NCBI RefSeq assembly: GCF_000987955.1
Contig: NZ_LAZU01000032.1
Coordinates: 85,694-149,693 of the forward strand
Direction: 5' to 3'
DNA: 64,000 nt
Source: Paenibacillus sp. DMB20
GTDB taxonomy: Bacteria > Bacillota > Bacilli > Paenibacillales > Paenibacillaceae
Shown: piece by piece, positions 55,128-64,000 of the stretch
Layout: every line of letters begins with the position of its first letter
Position numbering within the stretch: the first letter of the stretch is position 1
Notes under the pieces: generated by a model
Database searches by the model: none
Told to the model about the DNA's origin: nothing
Seen by the model: only the letters and a program-made list of their open reading frames with translations
Program-made: the position numbers and the translations under genes

Positions 55128-58056
55128 ATGAAAAAGTGGTCCATGAAACGAGCTGCTATCGCAGCAGCAACAGCTTTAGTCGCAACTAACCTATTGCCCC
55201 TCACTTCTTCATTCAATATGGGCAGTACGCAGACCGTGTATGCAGAATCGAGCTCAAATCCGCCCGCGCAACGGGTAGTGCTGATTAACGGCAGCTTTGA
55301 GGAGCCGCCCTATTCAAGCAGCAACTCCAATCTAACCAAACACACTGGATGGTTTGATGCTCCCCAAAGCGTTGTCCCCGGCTGGAAAACAACGGACTCA
55401 TCAGGATTATTCGAAATCATGAATAAAACCTTGGGAGATGAAATTACACCCGGCAGTCCATACAGTAATTTAAAGGTCCCTCCGGCTCACGGGCAGCAAT
55501 TTGCCGAGCTGAACAGCCGACAAGCCGCACAATTATATCAAGACGTCGACACCACGCCGGGTCAAACGATTTATTGGCGCCTTGCACACAGGGGACGGTT
55601 AGGTCCGGACACGATGGCTTTAAAGATCGGTTCAGCAAACACCGCACCTGCCAGCCTTCCAACCGTTAAACAGATGACGAGCAGCACGGATGGATGGAAA
55701 TATTATTCGGGAAGTTATGTCGTTCCGGCGGGTCAAACCAAAACCAGATTCGGTTTTGAGGCCGTTTCCAGTTATGGCGGCGGAGCATCCAGCGGCAATT
55801 TCCTGGATGACATCTTTCTTGGAACCGCGCCGAGCGGGATTGCAACCAAGTCCGTATCCCCGATGAATGGTGCCCAAGAAGGAGATACGCTGACGTATAC
55901 GGTTAATTTTAAAAATGAAGGCGGCGACGTTGCAGGTAACACGGTTTTCAAGGACAGCATTCCGGCCGGAACCGAATACATACCGGGGTCTCTCGAAATC
56001 ATCTCCGGACCGAACAGCGGGAAATTGACCGATCTCAAAGGAGATGACCAAGGGGAGTATCTTGCCCCTGACCGCCAGGTTATCGTTCGTTTAGGAAACG
56101 GAGCCAACGCAACAGTAGCCGGCAGAATACCGAATACCGGCATCCTGCCTGAAGGAACGACGGTTCAATTCAAAGTAAAGGTTCTTCCGAATTATGCGAA
56201 AAACTCAATAACCAACCAAGCGACTGTACAGTACGATAATTTGCTGACAGGCGAAAAGGAAGTTCGCGAATCCAACGGCACCGACGTCGACGTAAACCGT
56301 CCGCCGATTTCGCCGGACTTTGAAGAATCAACGTGGAAGGATACATCCGTAACCGGAAGCGTGTATGGCGTGGACTCTAACGGAGATCCGCTGATCTTCA
56401 CGAAAGGCACCGATCCTGGACACGGTAAAGTTATCGTCAACCCGGACGGAACTTGGGAGTATACCCCAGAGCCAGGCTTTACCGGGGAGGATAGCTTCAC
56501 GGTTACGGTCAGTGACGGCAAAGGCGGCACCTCCACCTCCACGGTGAAGGTGAACGTAATTGATCCGCCCAACGAACCTCCGGTAAGCGACAATTATAAC
56601 GTAACGACGCAGAAGGACACGTCCGTAACCGGCAGCGTCTATGGCACGGATCCGGATGGAGACACGCTAACCTACGTCAGCGAAAGCAATCCGGAGCACG
56701 GCAAGGTGATCGTGAATCCGAACGGAACCTGGGAGTATATCCCGAATCCCGGCTATGTCGGCCCGGATATCTTTACGGTTACGGTAAGCGACGGTAAAGG
56801 CGGCATTACCACTTCGACCATCAAGGTCAACGTGACGGACAAGCCGAACCAGCCGCCAGTATCGCGCGACGACAGCGCATCGACATCGAAAAACACGTCG
56901 GTGACCGGGCAGCGTGTACGGCACCGATCCGGACGGCGATCCGTTGACGTTCACCAAAGGCACTGATCCGAAGCACGGCAAGGTGACCGTGAACCCGGAC
57001 GGAACGTGGACCTATACCCCGGATCCCGATTATGTCGGCACGGACAGTTTTACGGTCACGATCAGCGATGGACGCGGCGGTGTCACCACATCGACCGTGA
57101 CGGTCAACGTGACAGGTTCCGGAACGAACCCGAATCCGGGAACCGATCCTGGCACGAACCCGGGAACCGATCCCGGAACCAATCCCGGAACGGGCACGGA
57201 TCCGGTAAAACCGAACCAAACACCGACCGTCCCTTCCTACGCGACAGAAACGCCGCAAAACACGCCGGTGACCGGAAAAGTTAGCGGCACGGACTCGGAT
57301 GGCGATTCGCTGACGTACAGCAAAGGAAGCGATCCGAAGCACGGTACCGTGACGGTAAACCCTGACGGAACCTGGACGTATGTCCCGAATCGCGATTTTA
57401 CCGGTACGGACAGCTTTACGGTAACCGTCAGCGACGGACGAGGAGGCACCACGACCTCGATCGTGACGGTGAACGTGACGGGAACCGGTACCGGCACGAC
57501 TCCGGGCACAACCAACCCGGGAACCGGTACCGAACCGGGAACGGACACGGATCAAGGATCACCGAACAAACCGCCGTTCTCCAGCGATCTAAGCGTGAAG
57601 ACGCCGAAAAATACGCCGGTGACCGGAAACCTCAAAGGAACGGACCCGGACGGCGATCCGCTGACGTATGCCAAAGCCAGCGATCCGAAGCACGGCAAAG
57701 TGACGGTCAAACCGAACGGCAAATGGACGTATGTACCGGAACGCGGCTATGTAGGCAAGGACAGCTTTACGGTAACCGTCAACGACGGCCGCGGCGGCGA
57801 GGTCACCATTACCGTAACGGTTGACGTCAAGGGTTCCGGCAAAGGTACGGCAGGATCCGGCAAACCGCCGGCAAACACCGAAAACCCGACTCCTCCGGCC
57901 AAGAACGGAGACGGAACGCCAGTAATAAAGACACCGGAGCAGCAGAACCTGAACCAATTGCCCGATACCTCCGCAAACTTCTATAACCTGGGGCTTGCCG
58001 GATTCATCGCCCTGTTCGCCGGCTGGTTCCTTATGAGAAGAAAAAGCAAAGCTTAA
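55128..58056 (+). CDS. LPXTG-like cell-wall anchored surface protein with five Ig-like repeats (one frameshift)
   Basis: About 975 residues after joining. Signal peptide (MKRAAIAAATALVATNLLPL...VYAES, ~42 residues). Residues ~50-240 are a lectin/CBM-like sandwich (VLINGSFEEPPY, QFAELNSRQAAQLYQDVDTTPGQTIYWRLAH). Then a DUF11-like domain (KSVSPMNGAQEGDTLTYTVNFKNEGG). From ~388 there are five ~90-residue cadherin/VCBS-like repeats (SVTGSVYGTDPDGD ... HGKVTVNPDGTWTY). Pro/Thr/Gly-rich linkers follow, then LPDTS, a hydrophobic helix and RRKSKA. One extra G at 56907-56909 splits it. It is the probable substrate of the adjacent sortase. Confidence 0.87.
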
Positions 58057-58067
58057 TTGACGCAAGT

Positions 58068-58108
58068 AAAGCAAACACGTTCCCTCAGGGGATGTGTTTG
58101 CTTTTTTC
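58068..58108. terminator. Terminator between surface gene and helD
   Basis: AAGCAAACAC (58069-58078) pairs with GTGTTTGCTT (58094-58103), followed by TTTT; the minus strand also has a T-rich flank. Confidence 0.85.
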
Positions 58109-58131
58109 TCTCTCGTTATGACGTAAAAAAC

Positions 58132-60190
58132 TCATTTCCGTAAAAAGGCTGCTCTCTCGCCCGTCCAGGTCAAATAGAGTGAATGCATCGCCCTTGTGCA
58201 TGCGATATACAACAGGCTTTTATCCAGATCGGTAGAATAGTTGTCGGCATTCGCAAACGGAATAATCACCCGGTCAAACTCCAGTCCCTTGGCCATATGG
58301 GAGAAAGTAACCGTAATGCCCTCGTGAAATTGCTCACTGTGGAAATCCAGCAAACAAACGGGAGCTTGCACATCTTGAATCGCTTGATAGACCGTTTCCG
58401 CCTGTTTTCGCGTTTTGCACACGATGCCTAGCGAGTGATGATCCGATTGGAAAAATTCGAGGCAAAGCTCCCGGATTTGATTCCATTCCTCCTGCACATC
58501 GGTGCATTCAATCAGCTGTGGCTGCTCTCCGTGTCTTTCCACGGGTACCAGTCTGCTGCCGGGGTTCAACGCTTTGGCAAAATTCATAATTTCCAAGGTT
58601 GAACGATAGCTCTTTAACAGCTCGATCGTTTCCGCTTCCGGGAACATCCGTTTTATTTCCTGAAGCGAAGTGGAGGAATAAGGGTTGACCGATTGGCTGC
58701 TATCGCCCAAAATCGTTTTTTTGCAAGGAAACCATTTGGATATCACCGCATATTGGATAGGCGTGTAATCCTGCATCTCATCGATCAGCAGATGCTTGAC
58801 GGATTCGTAGACCGATGGCCCGAGATAAAACATTTTAAGATATATCAACGGATATACATCGGCGTATTCGAGCGTGTTTTTGCGGTGGAGTTTAAACAGG
58901 CGGGGCTTTCCGATATGGGTATAAAAATCTTTATATAATCCCATTACATTTTGGAACTTGAACATTTTTCGGATAACGGCCTTGATCGTTCTGGACGAAG
59001 CCGGAGTCAGCCGCTCGCCATCATCCGTTCTAAAGCTCCCGATGAGGCTTAAGGCCGCTTTCTCCAACCGTTGTTTGACGGGCAGCCTGATCGAAGCCCG
59101 ATAAGCGCGGAGCACGTCATCCTTTGGAATGCAAATCCCGTCAACGCGGATATCTTCCGGCACGAAATAATGCCCGTCCACATGTTTCATGTAAGAATCC
59201 ATCGCTTCGACAAAATCAACCCCGGCTTTGAAGCGGATCCGCTCGATGTTATCCGGGTCTTCTACCTCCGCAAGCTCCCTTACCTGCTCATGAAACGTCT
59301 GGAAGCCGCATATCCCGGCCAGTTCTTTGGCACCCAGTTCCTCGGCGTTTACCTCCATGATCTTCTCTTCCCCCAGCTCCGGAAGAACGTTCGAAATATA
59401 GTCGGAGAACACCTTATTGGGCGACAGGATCAATACATTTCTGGATTTCAGGGTGTCCTTATGCCGATACAACAGGTAAGCGACTCTGTGCAGGGCCACG
59501 GATGTCTTCCCGGAACCGGCTCCCCCCTGGATAATAAGCTCGTTCGAAGTCTCGTTCCGTATAATGGCATTTTGTTCTTTTTGAATGGTAGCCACGATAT
59601 TTTTTCATCTTCTCATCGGACGTGCTGCTGAGTTCTTTCTGCAGCACGTCGTCATGTATATTCATCGAGCTTTCAATCATGTAATCCATTAAACCGTCCC
59701 TGATTTTATACTGTCTCTTCGTCCGGATATCTCCCTCCACTCGGCCCATGGGAGCATCATAATATGCAGGTCCGGCATTAAAATCATAGAACAGGCTGGC
59801 AACGGGGGAACGCCAATCATAAATCAGCAGGTTCCTGCTACCGTCTTCCGAAAAAGAATGAACCCCAATATAAAATGTCTCTGCGCGATCATGATCCTTG
59901 CCATGAAAATCGACTCTGCCGAAGTAGGCCGATTCGATTAACTTTCGGATCTTCCGATGCCGGGCTGCAGCCTGCTCGCCGCTGTCGATGGACATCGAGA
60001 TATCCATCCGGTTGGCCGCTCTTTCGGCGGGATCAAGCTCCGCCAAATTGACCCAAAGGTATTTTTTCGCGTCGATGATCTCCCGGTACGAGGAGGTCAG
60101 CTTCTCCTCAAGTTCTTTAGAGGCTTGATGAAGTTTCTTCATCACCTCTTCAAGGTATTTCCGTTCGGCCGCTTCGATTGCGTTTATCAT
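58132..60190 (-). CDS. helD: HelD-type SF1 helicase, RNA polymerase recycling factor (frameshift at T6 run)
   Basis: About 685 residues after joining. Residues ~1-70 form a long antiparallel coiled coil (ERKYLEEVMKKLHQASKELEEKLTSSYREIIDAKKYLWVNL) that reaches into the RNA polymerase channels. A UvrD-like ATPase follows: Walker A IIQGGAGSGKTSVAL, Walker B-like LLIDEMQDYTPIQYAVI, GDSSQSVNPYS, and the C-terminal VTFSHMAKGLEFDRVIIPFAN. One extra base in 59600-59605 breaks the frame. HelD releases stalled RNA polymerase by ATP-driven motion. Monocistronic. Confidence 0.9.
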
Positions 60191-60252
60191 CTTAATTCCC
60201 TCACTCTCCCATAAGAATAGGTTTAAGTATAGGGAAAAACCAAAAAAAAATA

Positions 60253-60376
60253 TAGACTTATTCTTTCGGCTGTAGTATTATATTTTTATCGTGGGTCCAA
60301 AAAACCCGATACGAATTTTGGAAAAATAATAGACAAAACCAGGCCTTTCGTTTCGCGAAGGACCTGGTTTTTTTGC
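60253..60376 (+). ncRNA. Candidate short transcript ending in a strong terminator
   Basis: Between divergent helD and the G1 peptidase gene lies a promoter-like pair (TAGACT, 17 bases, TATTAT, about 60253-60281). A terminator AAACCAGG...CCTGGTTTTTTT follows at 60336-60373 with no gene before it. An ~85-base RNA is predicted; this is inferred only from signals. The rest of the 60191-60515 gap is empty. Confidence 0.35.
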
Positions 60377-60515
60377 GTTTACCGGTCAGTCCTAATAAGA
60401 TAAATCTTTCAATGCTGTGCGAATAGATTGATATATTTCTATCGGAATACCCAAGCACCGTCTTTTTATGCCGCATTAAATATATTATCCCTTTCCAAAA
60501 AAGGCGGTGAAAAAA

Positions 60516-61196
60516 ATGACAGTCTATCAATCTATGATTCTTCAACAGCCTTGTTTGTTCAAAAAGTCCGGCAAAAAGCAGCGCCACAGATCGGCCTCCA
60601 GCAACTGGAGCGGATACGCCATTCCCGGCAGAAAAGGAGCCTATCATCGGATATCGGGCGAATGGACTGTTCCCTATGTCCGCCCTGCTTCCTATTCGGC
60701 TTACTCTTCCATCTGGATTGGAATCGACGGCTATCAGAACGACTGCCTCATTCAAACGGGAACCGGCCACGATTTCAGGGACGGCTCGCCTTACTATTAT
60801 GCCTGGTGGGAAATACTTCCCGCCGTGGCGACCATCCTCCCTCACTCTGTTCATCCGGGTGATCGGATGAGCGCTGTCATTGTCAAACGCACCCGCTGCA
60901 AATGGTTGATCTGCCTTAAAAACCTGACCCGGAATTGGTGTTTTCAAACCGTTCAGCGTTACAACGGTCCCCAGTCTTCCGTGGAATGGATCGTGGAAGC
61001 TCCGGAAGTCGGAGGAGCCACTACCCGGTTAACCCGCTTGACCCCCGTGCATTTTTCCCGCTGCCGCGTTAACTGCAAAAACCCCAAGCTGACTCGAGAT
61101 CAGGGAATCATTATGGTTCAGGACAACCGGGTGGTTTCCGTTCCGTTACAGCCTGGTCCAGCAGGAGATTCTTTTACCGTAAAGAGCAAAAAATAA
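60516..61196 (+). CDS. G1 (eqolisin-type glutamic) peptidase family protein
   Basis: About 226 residues. The eqolisin core is clear: SSNWSGYAIPG, HRISGEWTVPYV, SSIWIGIDGYQNDCLIQTGTGHDF (carries the catalytic Gln), YYYAWWEILP, and SSVEWIVEAPE (carries the catalytic Glu). Scytalidoglutamic peptidase has the same Gln/Glu dyad. The fungal enzymes are secreted and acid-active, but here the N-terminus (TVYQSMILQQPCLFKKSGKKQRHR) is not a normal signal peptide, so localisation is unclear. ATG 60516 lies 6 bases after GGCGGTG. Monocistronic. Confidence 0.85.
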   Translation: MTVYQSMILQQPCLFKKSGKKQRHRSASSNWSGYAIPGRKGAYHRISGEWTVPYVRPASYSAYSSIWIGIDGYQNDCLIQTGTGHDFRDGSPYYYAWWEILPAVATILPHSVHPGDRMSAVIVKRTRCKWLICLKNLTRNWCFQTVQRYNGPQSSVEWIVEAPEVGGATTRLTRLTPVHFSRCRVNCKNPKLTRDQGIIMVQDNRVVSVPLQPGPAGDSFTVKSKK

Positions 61197-61267
61197 TTTC
61201 ATTCCGCATTTTTCGCTTTGACATAAGTAAGATAGGGAGCTCCCTTTTAGGGCATCGCTTACAGGAT

Positions 61268-61276
61268 ATGTTATAA
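61268..61276 (+). promoter_or_regulatory. Extended -10 promoter element
   Basis: TGTTATAAT, an extended -10 (TGnTATAAT), about 50 bases upstream of the next gene; the -35 region is weak. Confidence 0.5.
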
Positions 61277-61326
61277 TCATGGTTAATGTTTACAGCTTCG
61301 TACCCGACCGGGGAGGTGAATCTGAA

Positions 61327-61671
61327 ATGGAAACCATGGAAATGATAGCGTCAGCCGCACTCCTTCTATCCCTGCTCTTATGGACGAAAATCTTCGGTCT
61401 CCAGCGGAGAATCCGGGATCTGGAATCCGATCTGGAATGGATGCGTCAACGGCCCGAAAGCTCCCCTACCTATACATCCGGTAAACCGCCTGCCGTTGAT
61501 CCATCGCCCGATCCGCCCGTGGACCGTCTGGACGCCGAACTTGAAGAGCGGCTTCGCATGCTGCTTGCATCGGGCCAGAAGGTCAAGGCCATTAAGGAAC
61601 TCAGGGTAGCCAGGAACATCACCCTGCTGGAAGCGAAGAATTATGTGGAGGACATGGAGCGAAACCATTAA
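61327..61671 (+). CDS. Membrane-anchored protein with ribosomal L7/L12 C-terminal-like domain
   Basis: About 114 residues. An N-terminal membrane helix (MIASAALLLSLLLWTKIFGL) is followed by a short coiled segment (QRRIRDLESDLEWMRQ), a Pro-rich linker, and a C-terminal ~45 residues (LEERLRMLLASGQKVKAIKELRVARNITLLEAKNYVEDMERN). The last part matches the L7/L12 C-terminal domain pattern KI.AIK.LR..TGL.L.EAK..V. It is the part of L7/L12 that recruits translation factors. ATG 61327 follows GGGGAGGTG at 8 bases. Function unknown. Confidence 0.75.
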   Translation: METMEMIASAALLLSLLLWTKIFGLQRRIRDLESDLEWMRQRPESSPTYTSGKPPAVDPSPDPPVDRLDAELEERLRMLLASGQKVKAIKELRVARNITLLEAKNYVEDMERNH

Positions 61672-61696
61672 CTTCAGTGGATTCAATGTTTGAAAA

Positions 61697-61740
61697 AATA
61701 GAGGCTGTCCGCCGGCTTAAGCTGACGGACAGCCTCTATT
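61697..61740. terminator. Bidirectional terminator
   Basis: AATAGAGGCTGTCCG pairs perfectly with CGGACAGCCTCTATT, between convergent genes. Confidence 0.88.
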
Positions 61741-61781
61741 CAAGTCTAAGCACAGCGAACCAGGGTTCGCGCGCACGAACG

Positions 61782-63545
61782 TTACTTCATTTGATCCGAA
61801 AGCTCCTTGAAAATGACGCCCAAAGCGTAGGCTCCGGCATCCGGATACCCCAAGCTTCGGTCGCCGACGGTTCCTGCGCGGCCCATCCGCGCCACGATAT
61901 GCTCCGTCTTTCTTGCTCCCTCAGTGGCGGCATCCGCGCCTTTGGCAAACGCGGTTTTGAAATCGTCCCCTGTCCGGGCGCTTTCCGACCACGAATCCGC
62001 GCAAGGCACAAGCGCGTCAATCAAAGTTTTGTCCCCGACGACGGCGCCCCGTCCGAAGGAACGTTCGCCGGTTGCCTGTATCCCCTTGACCGCGGCCTGC
62101 ATCATGCCCGCAAATTGCGATACGCTTGCTTCCGTAATCGCGCCCGCTTCCTTAGCCGCTGCCCGGAACGCCGAGCCCCAGATCGGGCCGGACGCACCGC
62201 CGCAGTGCTCCATAATCACCAGGGAACAGGCGTCCAAAAACGAACCGATATCGCTCTTATGATCGGCCATGATATGGCTCCATTCCCGCTTCAGCTGCCT
62301 GAACCCTTTGGCCACGCTCATGCCGAAATCGCCGTCGCCGGCATGGGCATCCAACTCGCAGAACGGAACCTCATTCTTGATAATAACCTCGCTCATCTTG
62401 TCTACCAGATACACGATATTATCCAGCGAGAGCCGGTTGTCGCGAATGACGGCATATTGCTCAGGGGTTTCCGCTTCATAGGAAACCTGGGCATCAGGGA
62501 CATCCTCTTCGGACACATCAACATAAGCCACGCTTTCTTCCGGCCCTGAAACCTTGAAGGCGGGCGTGTCGCTGTCCTTGAACAAGAGCGTCTTCAGTTC
62601 CTCGTCCAATTTCATGATAGAAACGGAAGCGCCGGCCATATCGATGCTGGTCATGAAGTTCCCGACAAAAATTTTGCAAAGCTTGATGTGAGTCCGCTTA
62701 GCCAGTTCCCGGGTTACCGCGTTGTTCAAAAGATACAGCTCCTGCAGCGGCGTGGCCCCGAAGCCGTTAATCAACAATGCAATCTCTGCCGGAGCGCTTT
62801 CGTCCATCTTCAAATCCTTCAAAAGCGCCTCCACCATGCGCCGTGCCAAAATATCGGCGGATACCACTTTCTCCCGCTGGATTCCGGGCTCCCCGTGAAT
62901 GCCGACGCCGTACTCCATCTCGTCCTCGGCGAGCCCGAAGGTCGGCGTTCCCTTCGCCGGGACCGTACATGAGGTTAACGCAAAGCCAATGCTTCGTACG
63001 CTCGCCGCCGCTTTTTCCGCGGCTTTTTTCACCTCTTGCAAACTGCGTCCCTCTTCGGCCGCGGCCCCGGCGATTTTATGGACCAGCACCGTTCCGGCAA
63101 CTCCCCGACGTCCAACGGTGTACAAGCTGTCCTGAACCGCAATGTCGTCCTCGACACGGACATAATCCACTTCCAAGCCATCCTCTTCCGCCAGGAAGGC
63201 CGCATTCTTGAAATTCATCATATCTCCGCTGTAGTTCTTGATGATCATCAAGGTGCCTTTACGGGAGGCCGTCGCTTTAAGCGCCTGATACACCTGGATT
63301 TGGGAAGGGGATGCGAAAATATCCCCGCATACGGCCGCATCCAGCATGCCTTTGCCGACATATCCCGCATGGGCAGGCTCATGGCCGCTGCCTCCGCCGC
63401 TGATGAGGCTGACCTTGTTCTCGTTGATATGTTTTTTCTTGATGATTTTATACTTCCTCACAAATTCCAGCTCCGGATGGGCCATCGCGATGCCGTTGCA
63501 CATTTCGAGGACCATGTTCTCCGTCCGGTTCATGATTTTTTTCAT
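61782..63545 (-). CDS. Dihydroxyacetone kinase, fused DhaK-DhaL
   Basis: A 587-residue two-domain kinase that phosphorylates dihydroxyacetone. The DhaK part (residues 1-~335) has SLISGGGSGHEPAHAGYVGKGMLDAAVCGDIFASPS, IKNYSGDMMNF and the substrate-binding YGVGIHGEPGI with the covalent His. After a short linker the DhaL part (~370-587) shows LDAHAGDGDFGMSVAKGF (Asp ligands for Mg-ADP/ATP) and GGASGPIWGSAFRAAA. A fused DhaKL implies an ATP-dependent enzyme rather than the PTS-dependent split form. Its ATG abuts the gldA stop; downstream partner in one operon. Confidence 0.9.
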   Translation of the reverse strand: MKKIMNRTENMVLEMCNGIAMAHPELEFVRKYKIIKKKHINENKVSLISGGGSGHEPAHAGYVGKGMLDAAVCGDIFASPSQIQVYQALKATASRKGTLMIIKNYSGDMMNFKNAAFLAEEDGLEVDYVRVEDDIAVQDSLYTVGRRGVAGTVLVHKIAGAAAEEGRSLQEVKKAAEKAAASVRSIGFALTSCTVPAKGTPTFGLAEDEMEYGVGIHGEPGIQREKVVSADILARRMVEALLKDLKMDESAPAEIALLINGFGATPLQELYLLNNAVTRELAKRTHIKLCKIFVGNFMTSIDMAGASVSIMKLDEELKTLLFKDSDTPAFKVSGPEESVAYVDVSEEDVPDAQVSYEAETPEQYAVIRDNRLSLDNIVYLVDKMSEVIIKNEVPFCELDAHAGDGDFGMSVAKGFRQLKREWSHIMADHKSDIGSFLDACSLVIMEHCGGASGPIWGSAFRAAAKEAGAITEASVSQFAGMMQAAVKGIQATGERSFGRGAVVGDKTLIDALVPCADSWSESARTGDDFKTAFAKGADAATEGARKTEHIVARMGRAGTVGDRSLGYPDAGAYALGVIFKELSDQMK

Positions 63546-63998
63546 TTACCTTCCCTCCCGGCTCGCCTTGTAATCTCTGCCGATTTTGTCCGCCGTCGCA
63601 ATGGCGCCCGCCACCTCCGTTACTGAAATCGGGAACGGCATGGAATGAATCGATTCTTCCGGGATACATGCTTTTTCGGCCACCTTGATCAGCTCTTCAT
63701 GGCTTATTGTGTCCACTCCGATATCTGCCAAACATACCGGCAACCCGACCTCCAGGCAAAAATCAAGAACCTGGTTCAATTCCTCCGTAGGGGCATTCTC
63801 AAGCACCAATTGGGCAATGGTGCCGAAGGCGACTTTTTCCCCATGGTAATAATGATGGGTTCCTTCCAGGATCGTTAAACCGTCGTGGATGGCATGCGCC
63901 CCGCCCAAGCCCGCGCTTTCAAAGCCGAGTCCGGATAATAAAATATTCGTTTCCACGATATTTTCCAGCGCCTGGGTCACCATGTTGCACTCGCAGGA
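63546..63998 (-). CDS. gldA: Glycerol dehydrogenase, C-terminal part
   Basis: The last ~150 residues of GldA; the gene begins beyond the right edge. Seen: GLGFESAGLGGAHAIHDGLT, with His for the catalytic zinc, then THHYYHGEKVAFGTIAQLVLENA with the second zinc His. The C-terminal helical domain ends TADKIGRDYKASREGR. GldA oxidises glycerol to dihydroxyacetone with NAD+, and the following DhaKL phosphorylates it. Frame is open to the window edge. Confidence 0.93.
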   Translation of the reverse strand, partial: SCECNMVTQALENIVETNILLSGLGFESAGLGGAHAIHDGLTILEGTHHYYHGEKVAFGTIAQLVLENAPTEELNQVLDFCLEVGLPVCLADIGVDTISHEELIKVAEKACIPEESIHSMPFPISVTEVAGAIATADKIGRDYKASREGR

Positions 63999-64000
63999 CG

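Overview
The window reads as a chromosomal segment of a spore-forming Firmicute of the Paenibacillaceae, most likely Paenibacillus or a close relative. The evidence is moderately high GC, strong AGGAGG-type ribosome binding sites with many TTG/GTG starts, AraC-regulated sugar gene clusters, 'stalk-domain' (copper amine oxidase N-terminal-like) secreted proteins, a nitric oxide synthase oxygenase, and GlpP/GlpD control of Bacillus type. I see no rRNA, insertion sequence, prophage or CRISPR array. One tRNA-Leu(CAG) is present.

Layout. 1-8.8 kb holds the end of an M42 aminopeptidase, a YfmR/Uup ABC-F ATPase, a DUF92 membrane protein, a GDPD/FAH-hydrolase pair, the haem genes hemE and hemH, and an MFS transporter. 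8.8-13.4 kb is an AraC-controlled cluster with two Gfo/Idh/MocA dehydrogenases and a TIM-barrel protein. 13.6-21.5 kb is housekeeping and envelope: an O-methyltransferase, an rRNA-methyltransferase-like protein, an LtaS-type lipoteichoic acid synthase, small Fe-S/metal proteins, a LysM-M14 peptidase and glutamate racemase. 21.6-31.5 kb carries nos, a stalk-domain solute-binding protein, a YtxH/DUF948 pair, several small proteins, a double-HTH regulator, and a Cys-rich HTH regulator divergent from an MFS pump. 31.5-36.2 kb has tRNA-Leu, two secreted proteins and an MgtC-like protein. 36.2-43.4 kb is a glycerol-3-phosphate region (glpP, HAD phosphatase, ugpEAB-like ABC genes, glpD with an antiterminator leader). 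43.9-50.9 kb holds a chitin-active LPMO, an AraC/dehydrogenase/epimerase divergon and a TetR-HXXEE pair with matching operators. 51-60.2 kb has three unknown genes, a class D sortase with its LPXTG-like substrate, and HelD. 60.5-64 kb has a G1 peptidase, an L7/L12-domain protein and a DhaKL-GldA operon running off the end.

Glycerol is a recurring theme. The GDPD could release glycerol phosphate, the Ugp-like transporter imports it, GlpD oxidises it under GlpP antitermination, and GldA/DhaKL offers the alternative glycerol-to-DHAP route. The shared ATPase of the Ugp system is not in the window.

A major caveat is that sixteen genes are broken by single-base indels, nearly all one extra base in A/T runs of 6-9. 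The proteins are otherwise intact across both frames. This looks like uncorrected homopolymer sequencing error rather than true pseudogenes. I joined the frames and give full-length coordinates, naming the offending run in each entry. The least ordinary biology I see is: an IscA-like protein whose cysteine ligands are replaced by a His-rich motif; a deletion scar of a second LPXTG gene next to the sortase; a dispersed 118-bp structured repeat in the ABC-operon leader; and the duplicated TetR operator.
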